Assembly (NCBI GenBank): GCA_029861865.1
Contig: JAOTYL010000001.1
Coordinates: 382,066 to 446,065 of the forward strand
DNA from: Myxococcales bacterium
GTDB taxonomy: Bacteria; Myxococcota_A; Polyangia; Polyangiales; Houyiibacteriaceae
Direction: 5' to 3'
DNA: 64,000 nucleotides
Made by a program: the position numbers and the translations under genes. Below, piece after piece: positions 43,142 to 50,554 of this stretch. The notes below the pieces were generated by a model. The model was not told the origin of the DNA. It saw nothing but the letters and a program-made list of their open reading frames with translations, and made no database searches. The stretch's first letter is position 1, and each line of letters opens with the position of its first letter.

Positions 43142-43212
43142 GCGTGTCCGTTAACGGCCATGCACGATGGCCGCGTGGCCCGTCCGTCACGACCCGCGTG
43201 TCCGTTAACGGC
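43142..43212. repeat. 17-bp direct repeat with CCGTTAACGG palindrome
   Basis: GCGTGTCCGTTAACGGC occurs at 43142-43158 and 43196-43212, each holding the 10-bp palindrome CCGTTAACGG. Between them GGCCAT-GCACG-ATGGCC forms a small hairpin. It lies upstream of the Ig-like lipoprotein gene and downstream of the next gene, so it could be operator sequence or part of the terminator region. Confidence 0.55.
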
Positions 43213-43244
43213 AAGGCCCGCGAACCGAAGCACGCGGGCCTTGC
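43211..43244 (-). terminator. Hairpin terminator of the first constant-domain lipoprotein gene
   Basis: Arms 43211-43222 and 43233-43244 (GCAAGGCCCGCG and its complement) give a perfect 12-bp stem and 10-nt loop. Read on the minus strand the loop contains CTTCGG, a stable tetraloop. It is 50 bp after the stop codon. The following sequence is not T-rich. Two related hairpins end the paralogous genes. Confidence 0.6.
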
Positions 43245-43293
43245 AGGATGCAGACTCGGTATCCCCGAGCTGCGCATGTGATACCGAAGATGC

Positions 43294-44133
43294 CTACGTG
43301 ATCGGGATGCAAACCTGACCCGCGGCCGCTTCTGGCGTGATGACCGCCGAACTCGCGTTGATGTCGACCTGGTTTGCCGGCTGGCAGTTGAACGCTGCCG
43401 GGATGAACGTCGGGCCACCATCGAGCTCGTTCACTGTAATGATGAAGTTCATCCCCGCCGCGTAGTTGAAGCATGCTTCGCCGGCTGCTCCCGCCGTGAA
43501 GCTGCCCGAGCCCGGCAAGACGGGAATCGCGAACGGCCCTGGAACGGTGTTGCCGTCTGAGTCCACATCCAAGTCGAGCGGAATGGTGTCCGCAGTCAGT
43601 TCGACATCGTCCCCGGTTGCACCGGAGAGGGCGGTGATGGGAAAGACGCCTCCCATGTTGACGGTTGCCTTGTTGAGGTCGGCCATCAGCGCCGCTTCCG
43701 CGCCCTGAATGAACGCCTCGCTCACGACCGCCTCACCCCAGAAGTCTGCGGTGAACGTGCTGTCTGCCGCCACCGTCTCGGGAGCGACATTCAAGATAAT
43801 CGCGAAGCCGAAGGTGTTGCCGAGCGCCGTACAACCGTAGTCGCAGTCGACGAGGTTTTCGGGTATCGCACAGGCCGGGTCTCCCTCGGCTTGGCCGTCG
43901 CAGCAGGTGTCCGCATTGCTCAAGCCCGCTGGCATGCCACCCGTGCCTCCGGTGCCTCCACCCGTGCCTCCAGTGCCACCAGTGCCACCGCCGACGCCCC
44001 CGGTTCCCCCGGTCGCCCCAGCGCCCCCGGTTCCACCGTCACCGCCGGTCCCACCTTCATCGTCTCCGCAGCCCATGCCCACCGCGAGGGCGAGCCCGAG
44101 TAGGCCAATCAAATTCCAATACGATCTATGCAT
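43294..44133 (-). CDS. Lipoprotein with Gly/Thr-rich linker and constant C-terminal domain (279 aa)
   Basis: Start ATG 44133 is favoured over 44139 because AAGGAG is seven bases before it. A lipobox (AVGMGC, Cys 22) is followed by a Gly/Thr/Ala-rich linker (residues 28-70) and a short Cys-rich piece (ADTCCDGQAEGDPAC). The C-terminal domain of about 190 residues starts at CDYGCTALGNTFGF and includes EAFIQGAEAALMADLN, DSDGNTVPGPF and GGPTFIPAAFNCQPAN. The last domain is shared with the genes at 44288 and 50555. I do not recognise it as a known family. It is the shortest member, nearly the bare domain. Confidence 0.78.
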   Translation of the reverse strand: MHRSYWNLIGLLGLALAVGMGCGDDEGGTGGDGGTGGAGATGGTGGVGGGTGGTGGTGGGTGGTGGMPAGLSNADTCCDGQAEGDPACAIPENLVDCDYGCTALGNTFGFAIILNVAPETVAADSTFTADFWGEAVVSEAFIQGAEAALMADLNKATVNMGGVFPITALSGATGDDVELTADTIPLDLDVDSDGNTVPGPFAIPVLPGSGSFTAGAAGEACFNYAAGMNFIITVNELDGGPTFIPAAFNCQPANQVDINASSAVITPEAAAGQVCIPIT

Positions 44134-44223
44134 CCTCATACTCCTTCGACTTCGGCCGACGACCCAATCGCCCCGCCGGAGGGGAGCTTAGCCTCAGGAG
44201 GTGGCGATAAGCAAGAACAGACA

Positions 44224-44253
44224 GAGACCCGCGAGCCGAGGCGCGCGGGTCTC
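44224..44253 (-). terminator. Hairpin terminator of the second constant-domain lipoprotein gene
   Basis: GAGACCCGCG (44224-44233) pairs with 44244-44253 around a 10-nt loop. On the minus strand the stem is followed by TGTCTGTTCTTGCTT, moderately T-rich. On the plus strand TTTTTT lies 12 bp after it. 34 bp downstream of the stop codon. Confidence 0.6.
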
Positions 44254-44287
44254 CCTGGACTGAGGTTTTTTGGGCCTCTTTATGCCA

Positions 44288-46729
44288 CTAGGGGATGGTG
44301 AAACAAACCTGACCAGCGGTCGGTTCAGGCGTGATGACCGCCGGATCCGCGTTGATGGCGACCTGATTGGCCGGCTGGCAGTTGAACGCTGCCGGGATGA
44401 ACGTGGGGCCGCCGTTGAGCTCGGTGACCGTCAAGACGAAGTTGATCCCAGTTGTGAGGTTGAAGCAGGCGGTGCTGCCGCTCGCTCCAAACGTGTACGT
44501 ATCCACGATCGGCACGAATGGAAGCGGGAACGGTCCTGGGACGGTGTTGCCATCCGGATCGAGATCCAAGTCCAGTGTGATCGCAGGCAGGGTTACGGTG
44601 GTGGGTCCTCCAGCGGTCGTACCCGAAAGGGCGCTGACCGGAAGCGTAGCGCCTGGGTTGACGTTTGCAGTGTTGAGGTCGGCCATCAACGCATCTTCGG
44701 CACCCGCGATGAACGCCTCGCTAATGACAAACTCACCATCGAAGGCGACCGCGGAGGCGCTGCCACCGGTGGTCGCATCGTCCGGATCCACATTCAAGAT
44801 GGCCGCGAAGCCGAACGTGTTCGCGAGAGCCGTACAACCGTAGTCGCAGTTGTCCGGCGCCGGGGCGATACCGTCGTCGCAGGTGAGCGCGTTGGTGAAA
44901 GGACCAAGAGACGTCGCCATGCAGGTGCCGCTACTACACAAGCCACTATCTGGACCGCCGCCCGCGTCGCAGGCGCTGTTGTCTGGATCATCGACGCCCT
45001 CGCACTCGCCGTTTGCGGGATTACACTCGTCGGTCACGCACTCGATGCCGTTGTCCGGACAGGTGACGTTGGCGCAAAGGGCGACGCACAGGCCGCTCTG
45101 GCAGGAGCCTGGAGTTCCGTCGGCATCGCATTCTACCCCATCTGCTCCGGGTTGCGTGACGCACATGCCGTCGGGGCAGGTGTTGACGGTGCAAACGTCA
45201 AAGTCGTCGCATTGGGCGTCCATGGTGCAGTCGGGTCCGTCGACACAGGTGCCGTCTTCGCAGACACCATCGTCGACGCCAACGAAGTCACACACCATGC
45301 CATTCACGACGTTCGCCTGACCGCACGTGTTGGTGTCGCAGGCGGCCGTCGTGCACTCGTTGCTGTCATCGGGGCACTGGGTTCCGTCGTTGCACTCGAC
45401 GCAGGCGCCTTGACCGTCACATACGCCGTCAGCACAGGGCTCGTTGATTGCGATGTCGCCGCCGCCCTCACATACCCCGTTGCTCGGGTTGCAGGTGCCG
45501 CCGTCGACGCAGTCGTTGCCCGAGTCACAGTTGACGTCGACGCACTCGTCCCCGACTTCGCACACGCCGCCCACGCAAACGCCCGTATCGTCGTTGCAGG
45601 TTGTTTGGTCTGGGACGTTCATCAGGTCGCACATGCCGGTCTGGCTATTGCAGACCTCGACCGTGCAGTCGTTCATGGTGTCGTCACAGGTGACGGTGTC
45701 GCAAGGGTCTTCTTCGATGCAGGTGCCACCCATGCAGGCTCCACCATCGCCACACGGCGTGCCTTCGGCGACATTCGAGGTTTCGCACAAGCTGGTGTCA
45801 GGGTTACACGCCGCCGTGGTGCACTCGTTGCCGGTGTCTTCGCAGACGACATCCATGCAAGGGTCCTCCTTGGGGACGCACTCACCACCCATGCACATCC
45901 CGGCGCCACCGTCGCAGTCGGTGTTGTCGGGCACGTTCGAGGTTTCGCACAAGCCGGTGCCTGGGTTACATGCCGCGGTGGTGCATTCGTTGCCGGTGTC
46001 TTCACAGATCACCTTGTCGCAGGGGTCCCCATCGCCCGCCACGCAGGTCACGGGGAAGTCGAGCATGTCCATGCAGTAGGTGCCGCCGTCGTCGGTCACC
46101 AGGATGAAAATCACGTCGTCCCCGACGTCGGTGCAGGTATAGGTCGTCGACTGGGCCATCGGGTTGGCGATGATGCCGCTGCCCGAGCTCCACATGTAGG
46201 TGATCGTGTCGCCCTCATCGTCGTCCTTCGCCGTCGCGGAAAGATCGATATCGTTGCCGACCGAAGTCGTCATAGGCGATACATCGGCCCAGTCGATGTA
46301 GGGGCAGATGTTGAACTCGCCGTTGACCCGCACGCCGCCGAACTGTGGCGGCAGCTTGCAGTTTATGATGACGCTCACCACGGTCACTTCGGCGACCTTG
46401 ATGTCGAACATCGTCGAGCCCTTGCAGGTCGTCTCCTTATCGGTGGACACCGCTTCGAGCGTGATCGTGTAGCCATCCCCCGGCTCGAGCCCATACGCTT
46501 CGACCGAAGCCGTCGCTCCGTTGGCGCTAGTGTTGATGGTGCCCGATTTGATCTCCTCGCCTCCGCGGGTGATCGACCATTGCACCTCATCGATCTCGGT
46601 GTCGCCATTGATAACGAGGTCGAGCGAGAGCGAGCCGGACTCGCCCTGGGTGTCGGTCGCGCAGCCAAACGCGGTAAGAGCGCCGCAAACGATGAAAACG
46701 AGCCAACGCATAGAAAGGGAACCGGGCAT
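44288..46729 (-). CDS. Large Cys-rich lipoprotein with constant C-terminal domain (813 aa)
   Basis: Lipobox AFGC (Cys 23) with GAGGAGG before the ATG. Residues about 30-220 form beta-rich segments (VNGEFNICPYIDWADVSP; VGNDIDLSATAKDDDEGD). Residues about 230-610 hold many Cys-rich repeats of the form CEDTGNECTTAACNPGTGLC and CxGGxCV, an EGF-like spacing that predicts many disulfides. The constant domain (CDYGCTALANTFGF to the end) follows. Probably a surface or secreted protein. The cysteine-rich part could bind ligands or other cells, which is inference. The reverse strand has a long open frame that is only a shadow. Confidence 0.8.
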   Translation of the reverse strand: MPGSLSMRWLVFIVCGALTAFGCATDTQGESGSLSLDLVINGDTEIDEVQWSITRGGEEIKSGTINTSANGATASVEAYGLEPGDGYTITLEAVSTDKETTCKGSTMFDIKVAEVTVVSVIINCKLPPQFGGVRVNGEFNICPYIDWADVSPMTTSVGNDIDLSATAKDDDEGDTITYMWSSGSGIIANPMAQSTTYTCTDVGDDVIFILVTDDGGTYCMDMLDFPVTCVAGDGDPCDKVICEDTGNECTTAACNPGTGLCETSNVPDNTDCDGGAGMCMGGECVPKEDPCMDVVCEDTGNECTTAACNPDTSLCETSNVAEGTPCGDGGACMGGTCIEEDPCDTVTCDDTMNDCTVEVCNSQTGMCDLMNVPDQTTCNDDTGVCVGGVCEVGDECVDVNCDSGNDCVDGGTCNPSNGVCEGGGDIAINEPCADGVCDGQGACVECNDGTQCPDDSNECTTAACDTNTCGQANVVNGMVCDFVGVDDGVCEDGTCVDGPDCTMDAQCDDFDVCTVNTCPDGMCVTQPGADGVECDADGTPGSCQSGLCVALCANVTCPDNGIECVTDECNPANGECEGVDDPDNSACDAGGGPDSGLCSSGTCMATSLGPFTNALTCDDGIAPAPDNCDYGCTALANTFGFAAILNVDPDDATTGGSASAVAFDGEFVISEAFIAGAEDALMADLNTANVNPGATLPVSALSGTTAGGPTTVTLPAITLDLDLDPDGNTVPGPFPLPFVPIVDTYTFGASGSTACFNLTTGINFVLTVTELNGGPTFIPAAFNCQPANQVAINADPAVITPEPTAGQVCFTIP

Positions 46730-46983
46730 GAGAGCCTCCTCAAAAGGGGGTGGGGCGATATCTACAAATGGGGGAAAGCGAAGCTACCATCGAACGAATG
46801 CGCCGTTCAAGACCCTTAACCCTGGTTCGAACAACGTAATGATTTCTGTGTGTTGTAACTCACAACCGCAATCCTCGGCCCGGGCGTCGTGGCCTGATGT
46901 CGGCTTGAATTCTGCGGCGAAACCGCAAGACTTCCGGCTTTGGGCCAACGGCCCCAACCCGCACGATTTGGAGAGCGCCCGAG

Positions 46984-47613
46984 ATGAACCATCCAGCCAC
47001 TTACGTCACCAAGACTTTCTTTTTTACCGCATGCCTCGTGCTCGGCTGCTCGAGCGGCGGAACGCTCGGCTGCGGCAGCAGCGAGGAAGCAGGGCCCGAG
47101 GTCGACTCCGAGCTGACCGGAATCTACCAGATCAACACCTACCAGAGCGATCTAGAGGGCTGCGACCAGGCGGCGGATGCTGATCCCCCTGGCCAGCGTC
47201 TGGTCCTCTACGGCTTTTCTCCCGACGACGATCCGCAGGCGGTGTTTCTCGGCGGGGTCTTCTGTAACGAGCTCGAGGATTGCCGCGACGTCGCGAAACG
47301 AGCGCCCGAGCCCATCGTCGGTTACGCGTTCCGAAGTGGAGACGACGCATCGGGCTGGGTGGGCTTTGCAGTCTCGGGAACCGGGCTCGCGAATGATCAG
47401 TGCCAAGCCGATGTGCAGGAGCACGCTCTTACCGCAACCAGCGGCGGGACGATCGCCGTCGAAACACAAACGTTCGAAACCGTGTTCCCTCCGATCGAGA
47501 TGGACGGCACCAACATCACCTGTCGCAACGGCGATGCGCTTGCCGCGCTGACGGACGACCTGCCCTGTACAGCGACCTTCCTCGTGGAAGCGACGCTCGA
47601 AGCGAGCCTCTAG
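46984..47613 (+). CDS. Hypothetical lipoprotein, 209 aa
   Basis: Signal peptide with lipobox VLGC (Cys 22) and a Ser/Gly-rich start of the mature protein (SSGGTLGCGSSEEAG). The body is beta-rich with eight Cys (CDQAADAD, FCNELEDCRDV, DQCQADVQEH, ITCRNGD, LPCTATF). It carries a lipocalin-like 'TGIYQINTYQSDLEGCD' opening. No family recognised. The only plus-strand gene in the 41.6-53.8 kb lipoprotein cluster. The 254-bp upstream has no clear promoter motif. Confidence 0.65.
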   Translation: MNHPATYVTKTFFFTACLVLGCSSGGTLGCGSSEEAGPEVDSELTGIYQINTYQSDLEGCDQAADADPPGQRLVLYGFSPDDDPQAVFLGGVFCNELEDCRDVAKRAPEPIVGYAFRSGDDASGWVGFAVSGTGLANDQCQADVQEHALTATSGGTIAVETQTFETVFPPIEMDGTNITCRNGDALAALTDDLPCTATFLVEATLEASL

Positions 47614-47634
47614 CCTCTGAAGCCCTGTCGCGCG

Positions 47635-49335
47635 CTACTCGAATCGGTTTGTGCGCACCCATTGGCTGCCCGAGATGTTGTGTAGCCACACCGCATGGGC
47701 GTGGCGGTTGTCATCGACCACGACCTTCGGGAGCCTGGCGGCTCGTTCGGTGTCTTCGATGCGCTCGGTACGCATGGGCATCCAGCTCATCTCTACCGGG
47801 TCGCGGCGGTTGGACCAAACGCTAACCCAATCCTGCCAGACCTGAGTCCAGACCACGAACACGTTGCCATCGGCGTTGACGCCCACGCGTGGGGTCTCCG
47901 CATCACCGTCTTCGTCGGGCTCTTCGTTGGGCGGCTCGATGAGCTCGGGCGTGCCCCAGCCGGAGCTGTACTGGTTGGCATAGATATTCTCGAAGTCGGG
48001 GGTCAGGTCTTGGTCGGCCTGTGACCAGACCGCGTGGGCAATACCCATTCCGTCGACCGCCACGTCAGGCTGTTTCTTGTTGCCGGCGTCGTAGTCATCG
48101 ATCCGCTCCGGAGCTTCCCAACCGGAGGCCGAAAAACGAACGCCCCAGATGTCGTCGCGCGCGTCTTGGTTCTGAACCCAGACCACGAATGCGTCTCCGT
48201 TCGGTCCGACCGAGAGTCGCTCGTCGCGCGCGCGCGTCTCCGGATCGGGTTTGATCAGCCCAGCGTCTCCCCAACCCACACCGGCCACGTAGCGATTCGC
48301 CCAAAGCACCTCGCCTCGGCCGCCGCCGCTCGGGACGGTTTGCCGCGCCCATACCGCAATGGCATTGCCGCTATCGTCCATGCCCAGCGAAATCTTCTCG
48401 CCCACCGTCGGAGTCGGTATGGGATCGATCGATTCAGCGAGGCCCCAGCCTGAACCCGGCTCATACCGGTTGGCCCACACGACCCGATTGGGACTATCCA
48501 TATCTCGCTGCACCCAAACCGCGATGGCGTTGCCCGCCGGGTCGGCCGCGACGGAAGGGCTTCGCGCGTTCGTGCTCTCGTCGACGTTTTGGAGGAGGAC
48601 AGGGGTCCCCCAGCCTTCACCGACCACGTAGCGGTTGGTCCAAATGTTGTTCAGGGCCGCCGCGACACTCTGCTGCCATACCGCAAAGCCGTTCCCCGCA
48701 TCGTCGGTGGCCAGCCGCGGATTGGACGAAGGTTGATTTCCATCATCGATCGGCTCCGGTTCCCCCCAAAGGAAGACCCTGGTATAGCGGTTGGCCCAGA
48801 TGCGCGTTCCAGCGGGCTCGGTGTATTCCCAGACCGCAATAGCATCGCTCTGCGCGTCAACCGCGATCTGGTGCTGGTCGGAGGTTCCAGTCCCGACAAA
48901 CTCGAGCCAATCGTCCTTGCCCCACGCGCTATCGAGGGTGGTGAAATCCCATTCGAAGTCCTTGTCGAGCGTCGCTCCGCCCGAGGAGGCGAGCCCGGTC
49001 GTAATGGTGGCAGTGAAGTCGGTGATCACCGAGAGAGGGTCGTCAGGGATCAACACCGCCACGTCCGGCTCCTCGTCGTCGAACTCGAAGGTGCCCTGTA
49101 TCCGTGTGCCTTGCGAATCGGTCACGAAGAAGGTGTCGTTCGTGAGGGTCTCGCGATCGATGTTGGCGTTGATCCGAAACCCGATGCGTGTATCGACCTG
49201 GACATCCGTCCGTCCTTCTTCGGGCGATGTCTCGAGCACCATGATGAACGCGACGTCGCCTCCGCCTTTGCAGGCGTATCCAAGCGACAGCAATCCAACG
49301 AGCATGAATGCATAAGCTAACCAACGGGATTTCAT
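47635..49335 (-). CDS. Lipoprotein with Ig-like domain and WANRY beta-propeller-like repeats
   Basis: 566 residues. Lipobox LGYAC (Cys 22). Residues 30-135 fit a bacterial Ig-like (Big_5) domain (VLETSPEEGRTDVQVDTRIG; GTFEFDDEEPDVAVLIPDD). The rest is seven or eight repeats of about 55 residues with [IVL]WANRY..G.GWG.....I and DxxGNAIAVW.Q phrases, likely a beta-propeller. This repeat type is common in myxobacterial and other delta-proteobacterial secreted proteins, with no enzymatic role established. Confidence 0.75.
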   Translation of the reverse strand: MKSRWLAYAFMLVGLLSLGYACKGGGDVAFIMVLETSPEEGRTDVQVDTRIGFRINANIDRETLTNDTFFVTDSQGTRIQGTFEFDDEEPDVAVLIPDDPLSVITDFTATITTGLASSGGATLDKDFEWDFTTLDSAWGKDDWLEFVGTGTSDQHQIAVDAQSDAIAVWEYTEPAGTRIWANRYTRVFLWGEPEPIDDGNQPSSNPRLATDDAGNGFAVWQQSVAAALNNIWTNRYVVGEGWGTPVLLQNVDESTNARSPSVAADPAGNAIAVWVQRDMDSPNRVVWANRYEPGSGWGLAESIDPIPTPTVGEKISLGMDDSGNAIAVWARQTVPSGGGRGEVLWANRYVAGVGWGDAGLIKPDPETRARDERLSVGPNGDAFVVWVQNQDARDDIWGVRFSASGWEAPERIDDYDAGNKKQPDVAVDGMGIAHAVWSQADQDLTPDFENIYANQYSSGWGTPELIEPPNEEPDEDGDAETPRVGVNADGNVFVVWTQVWQDWVSVWSNRRDPVEMSWMPMRTERIEDTERAARLPKVVVDDNRHAHAVWLHNISGSQWVRTNRFE

Positions 49336-49407
49336 AAGACCTCCTGAACGCTAGTGATAACACAGCTCTAGAGCCGACGCATTCGCCCAACTGGTTACGC
49401 GGGCCGC

Positions 49408-50418
49408 TCAGGGACGGCTCTTTCGCTCGCCGGGGATCGTGAGCGTTCGGCGCGTGATCGTCCTGCTCTTTACGATCTTCTGTTCGAACTCGTATTCCAT
49501 CTCTTTGGTGACCGACAATGTCATCTTGCCCGAGCGGGGGACGAGCCGTGTCGGGTCCCATGTGACCTTTCCGCTGCCTTCGGCGGCGAACTCGGTCAGC
49601 TCGGCGTCGATGGGGCTTCCAGGGTTTCGAAAGTTTTGCGGCGCGGCGCTTTGCTGAACCTTGGTTTTGAGGGTGACGAGCTGCTTTCGCAGCTTGGTGA
49701 GCTGGAACTTGGACACCTCGCTAGCATCGACGCCGTCTTGCTCGACACCGCGCTCGATCGTCCACTTTGCACCGGTCCCGATCGGTTTTTCAGGAAACGG
49801 TGCCGAAAGCTGGCGGAGGGCCCACTCGAGATCACCCGAGATTCCCCAGAGCTCGCGCGATGCGTCAGAAGGCAGGTCGATAACGACCTCTTCGACCGTC
49901 CCGAGCGAGTCGATTCGATAGGTCCCCCCGAACCCCTTCATCGCTGCCACAGCCTCCTTTCGTGCTTCGAGGGCTTTCGGAGGAGTCTTCGCTGTGTCCA
50001 GGAGGCGTGCCTCATCGACGGTGAAGGAGACGACGCGGGGCCCCTCGCCGCCACCTTCCTCGGTCTGCAGGGTGAGCTCAAAGGCCACCGACCGTGGCGC
50101 TTGCTTGGCATTGAGCACGACCATGACTGCCTCGAGCTCGGTATCGACCCGCATCGTAAGCCGCTCTTTTTGCCCCGCTTCGATGCTCCAGCGAAGCGCA
50201 CGTCGCGGCTTCTTACCTGGCTTCACCAGTTTGAGGGTGGGTGGTGCCGTCTCCGAGGGTTCCGCTGTGGGTTCCGATGTCGGCTCGCCAGGCGCGGTCG
50301 GCGCCTCGTTTGCATCTCGGGGCGTTTCCGTCGCCGGCGCCTCCTCGGTGGACGCGGACTCCTCGTTGTTGCATCCAGCCAGACTGATCGCGATGAGTAA
50401 GATGATCGACCAACGCAT
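49408..50418 (-). CDS. Lipoprotein, DUF6263-like
   Basis: 336 residues with lipobox SLAGC (Cys 15), a low-complexity Glu/Pro/Thr stretch (residues 20-60), then a beta-rich domain (LRWSIEAGQKERLTMRVDTE; IDSLGTVEEVVIDLPSDAS; TWDPTRLVPRSGKMTLSVT). Overall it resembles DUF6263 lipoproteins. The function is not known. The Pro/Glu-rich stretch would act as a tether from the membrane. Confidence 0.65.
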   Translation of the reverse strand: MRWSIILLIAISLAGCNNEESASTEEAPATETPRDANEAPTAPGEPTSEPTAEPSETAPPTLKLVKPGKKPRRALRWSIEAGQKERLTMRVDTELEAVMVVLNAKQAPRSVAFELTLQTEEGGGEGPRVVSFTVDEARLLDTAKTPPKALEARKEAVAAMKGFGGTYRIDSLGTVEEVVIDLPSDASRELWGISGDLEWALRQLSAPFPEKPIGTGAKWTIERGVEQDGVDASEVSKFQLTKLRKQLVTLKTKVQQSAAPQNFRNPGSPIDAELTEFAAEGSGKVTWDPTRLVPRSGKMTLSVTKEMEYEFEQKIVKSRTITRRTLTIPGERKSRP

Positions 50419-50492
50419 CGGCCTTCCTTATCACAACCATTGACTCGCCGCTTGCCGGTTTTTTCGATGGTGTCGGCAACTTAAACGAGAAA

Positions 50493-50516
50493 ACCCGCGA
50501 GCCGAAGCCCGCGGGT
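50493..50516 (-). terminator. Intrinsic terminator of the third constant-domain lipoprotein gene
   Basis: ACCCGCG (50493-50499) pairs with 50510-50516. On the minus strand the loop reads GGCTTCGGCT and the stem is followed by TTTCTCGTTTAAG, a good T-rich tail. It lies about 40 bp after the stop codon at 50555. Stem and loop sequence match the terminators at 43211 and 44224. Confidence 0.8.
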
Positions 50517-50554
50517 CTCTCTGGATTCAAGCTCGAAGAGCTTGGTCTATCCCA

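Noticed and set aside
44270-46819. 849-codon plus-strand open frame opposite the large Cys-rich lipoprotein
   Set aside because: It is antisense to a gene with a good RBS, lipobox and paralogues. It has no RBS or recognisable domain and arises from the strong codon bias of a GC-rich coding strand.
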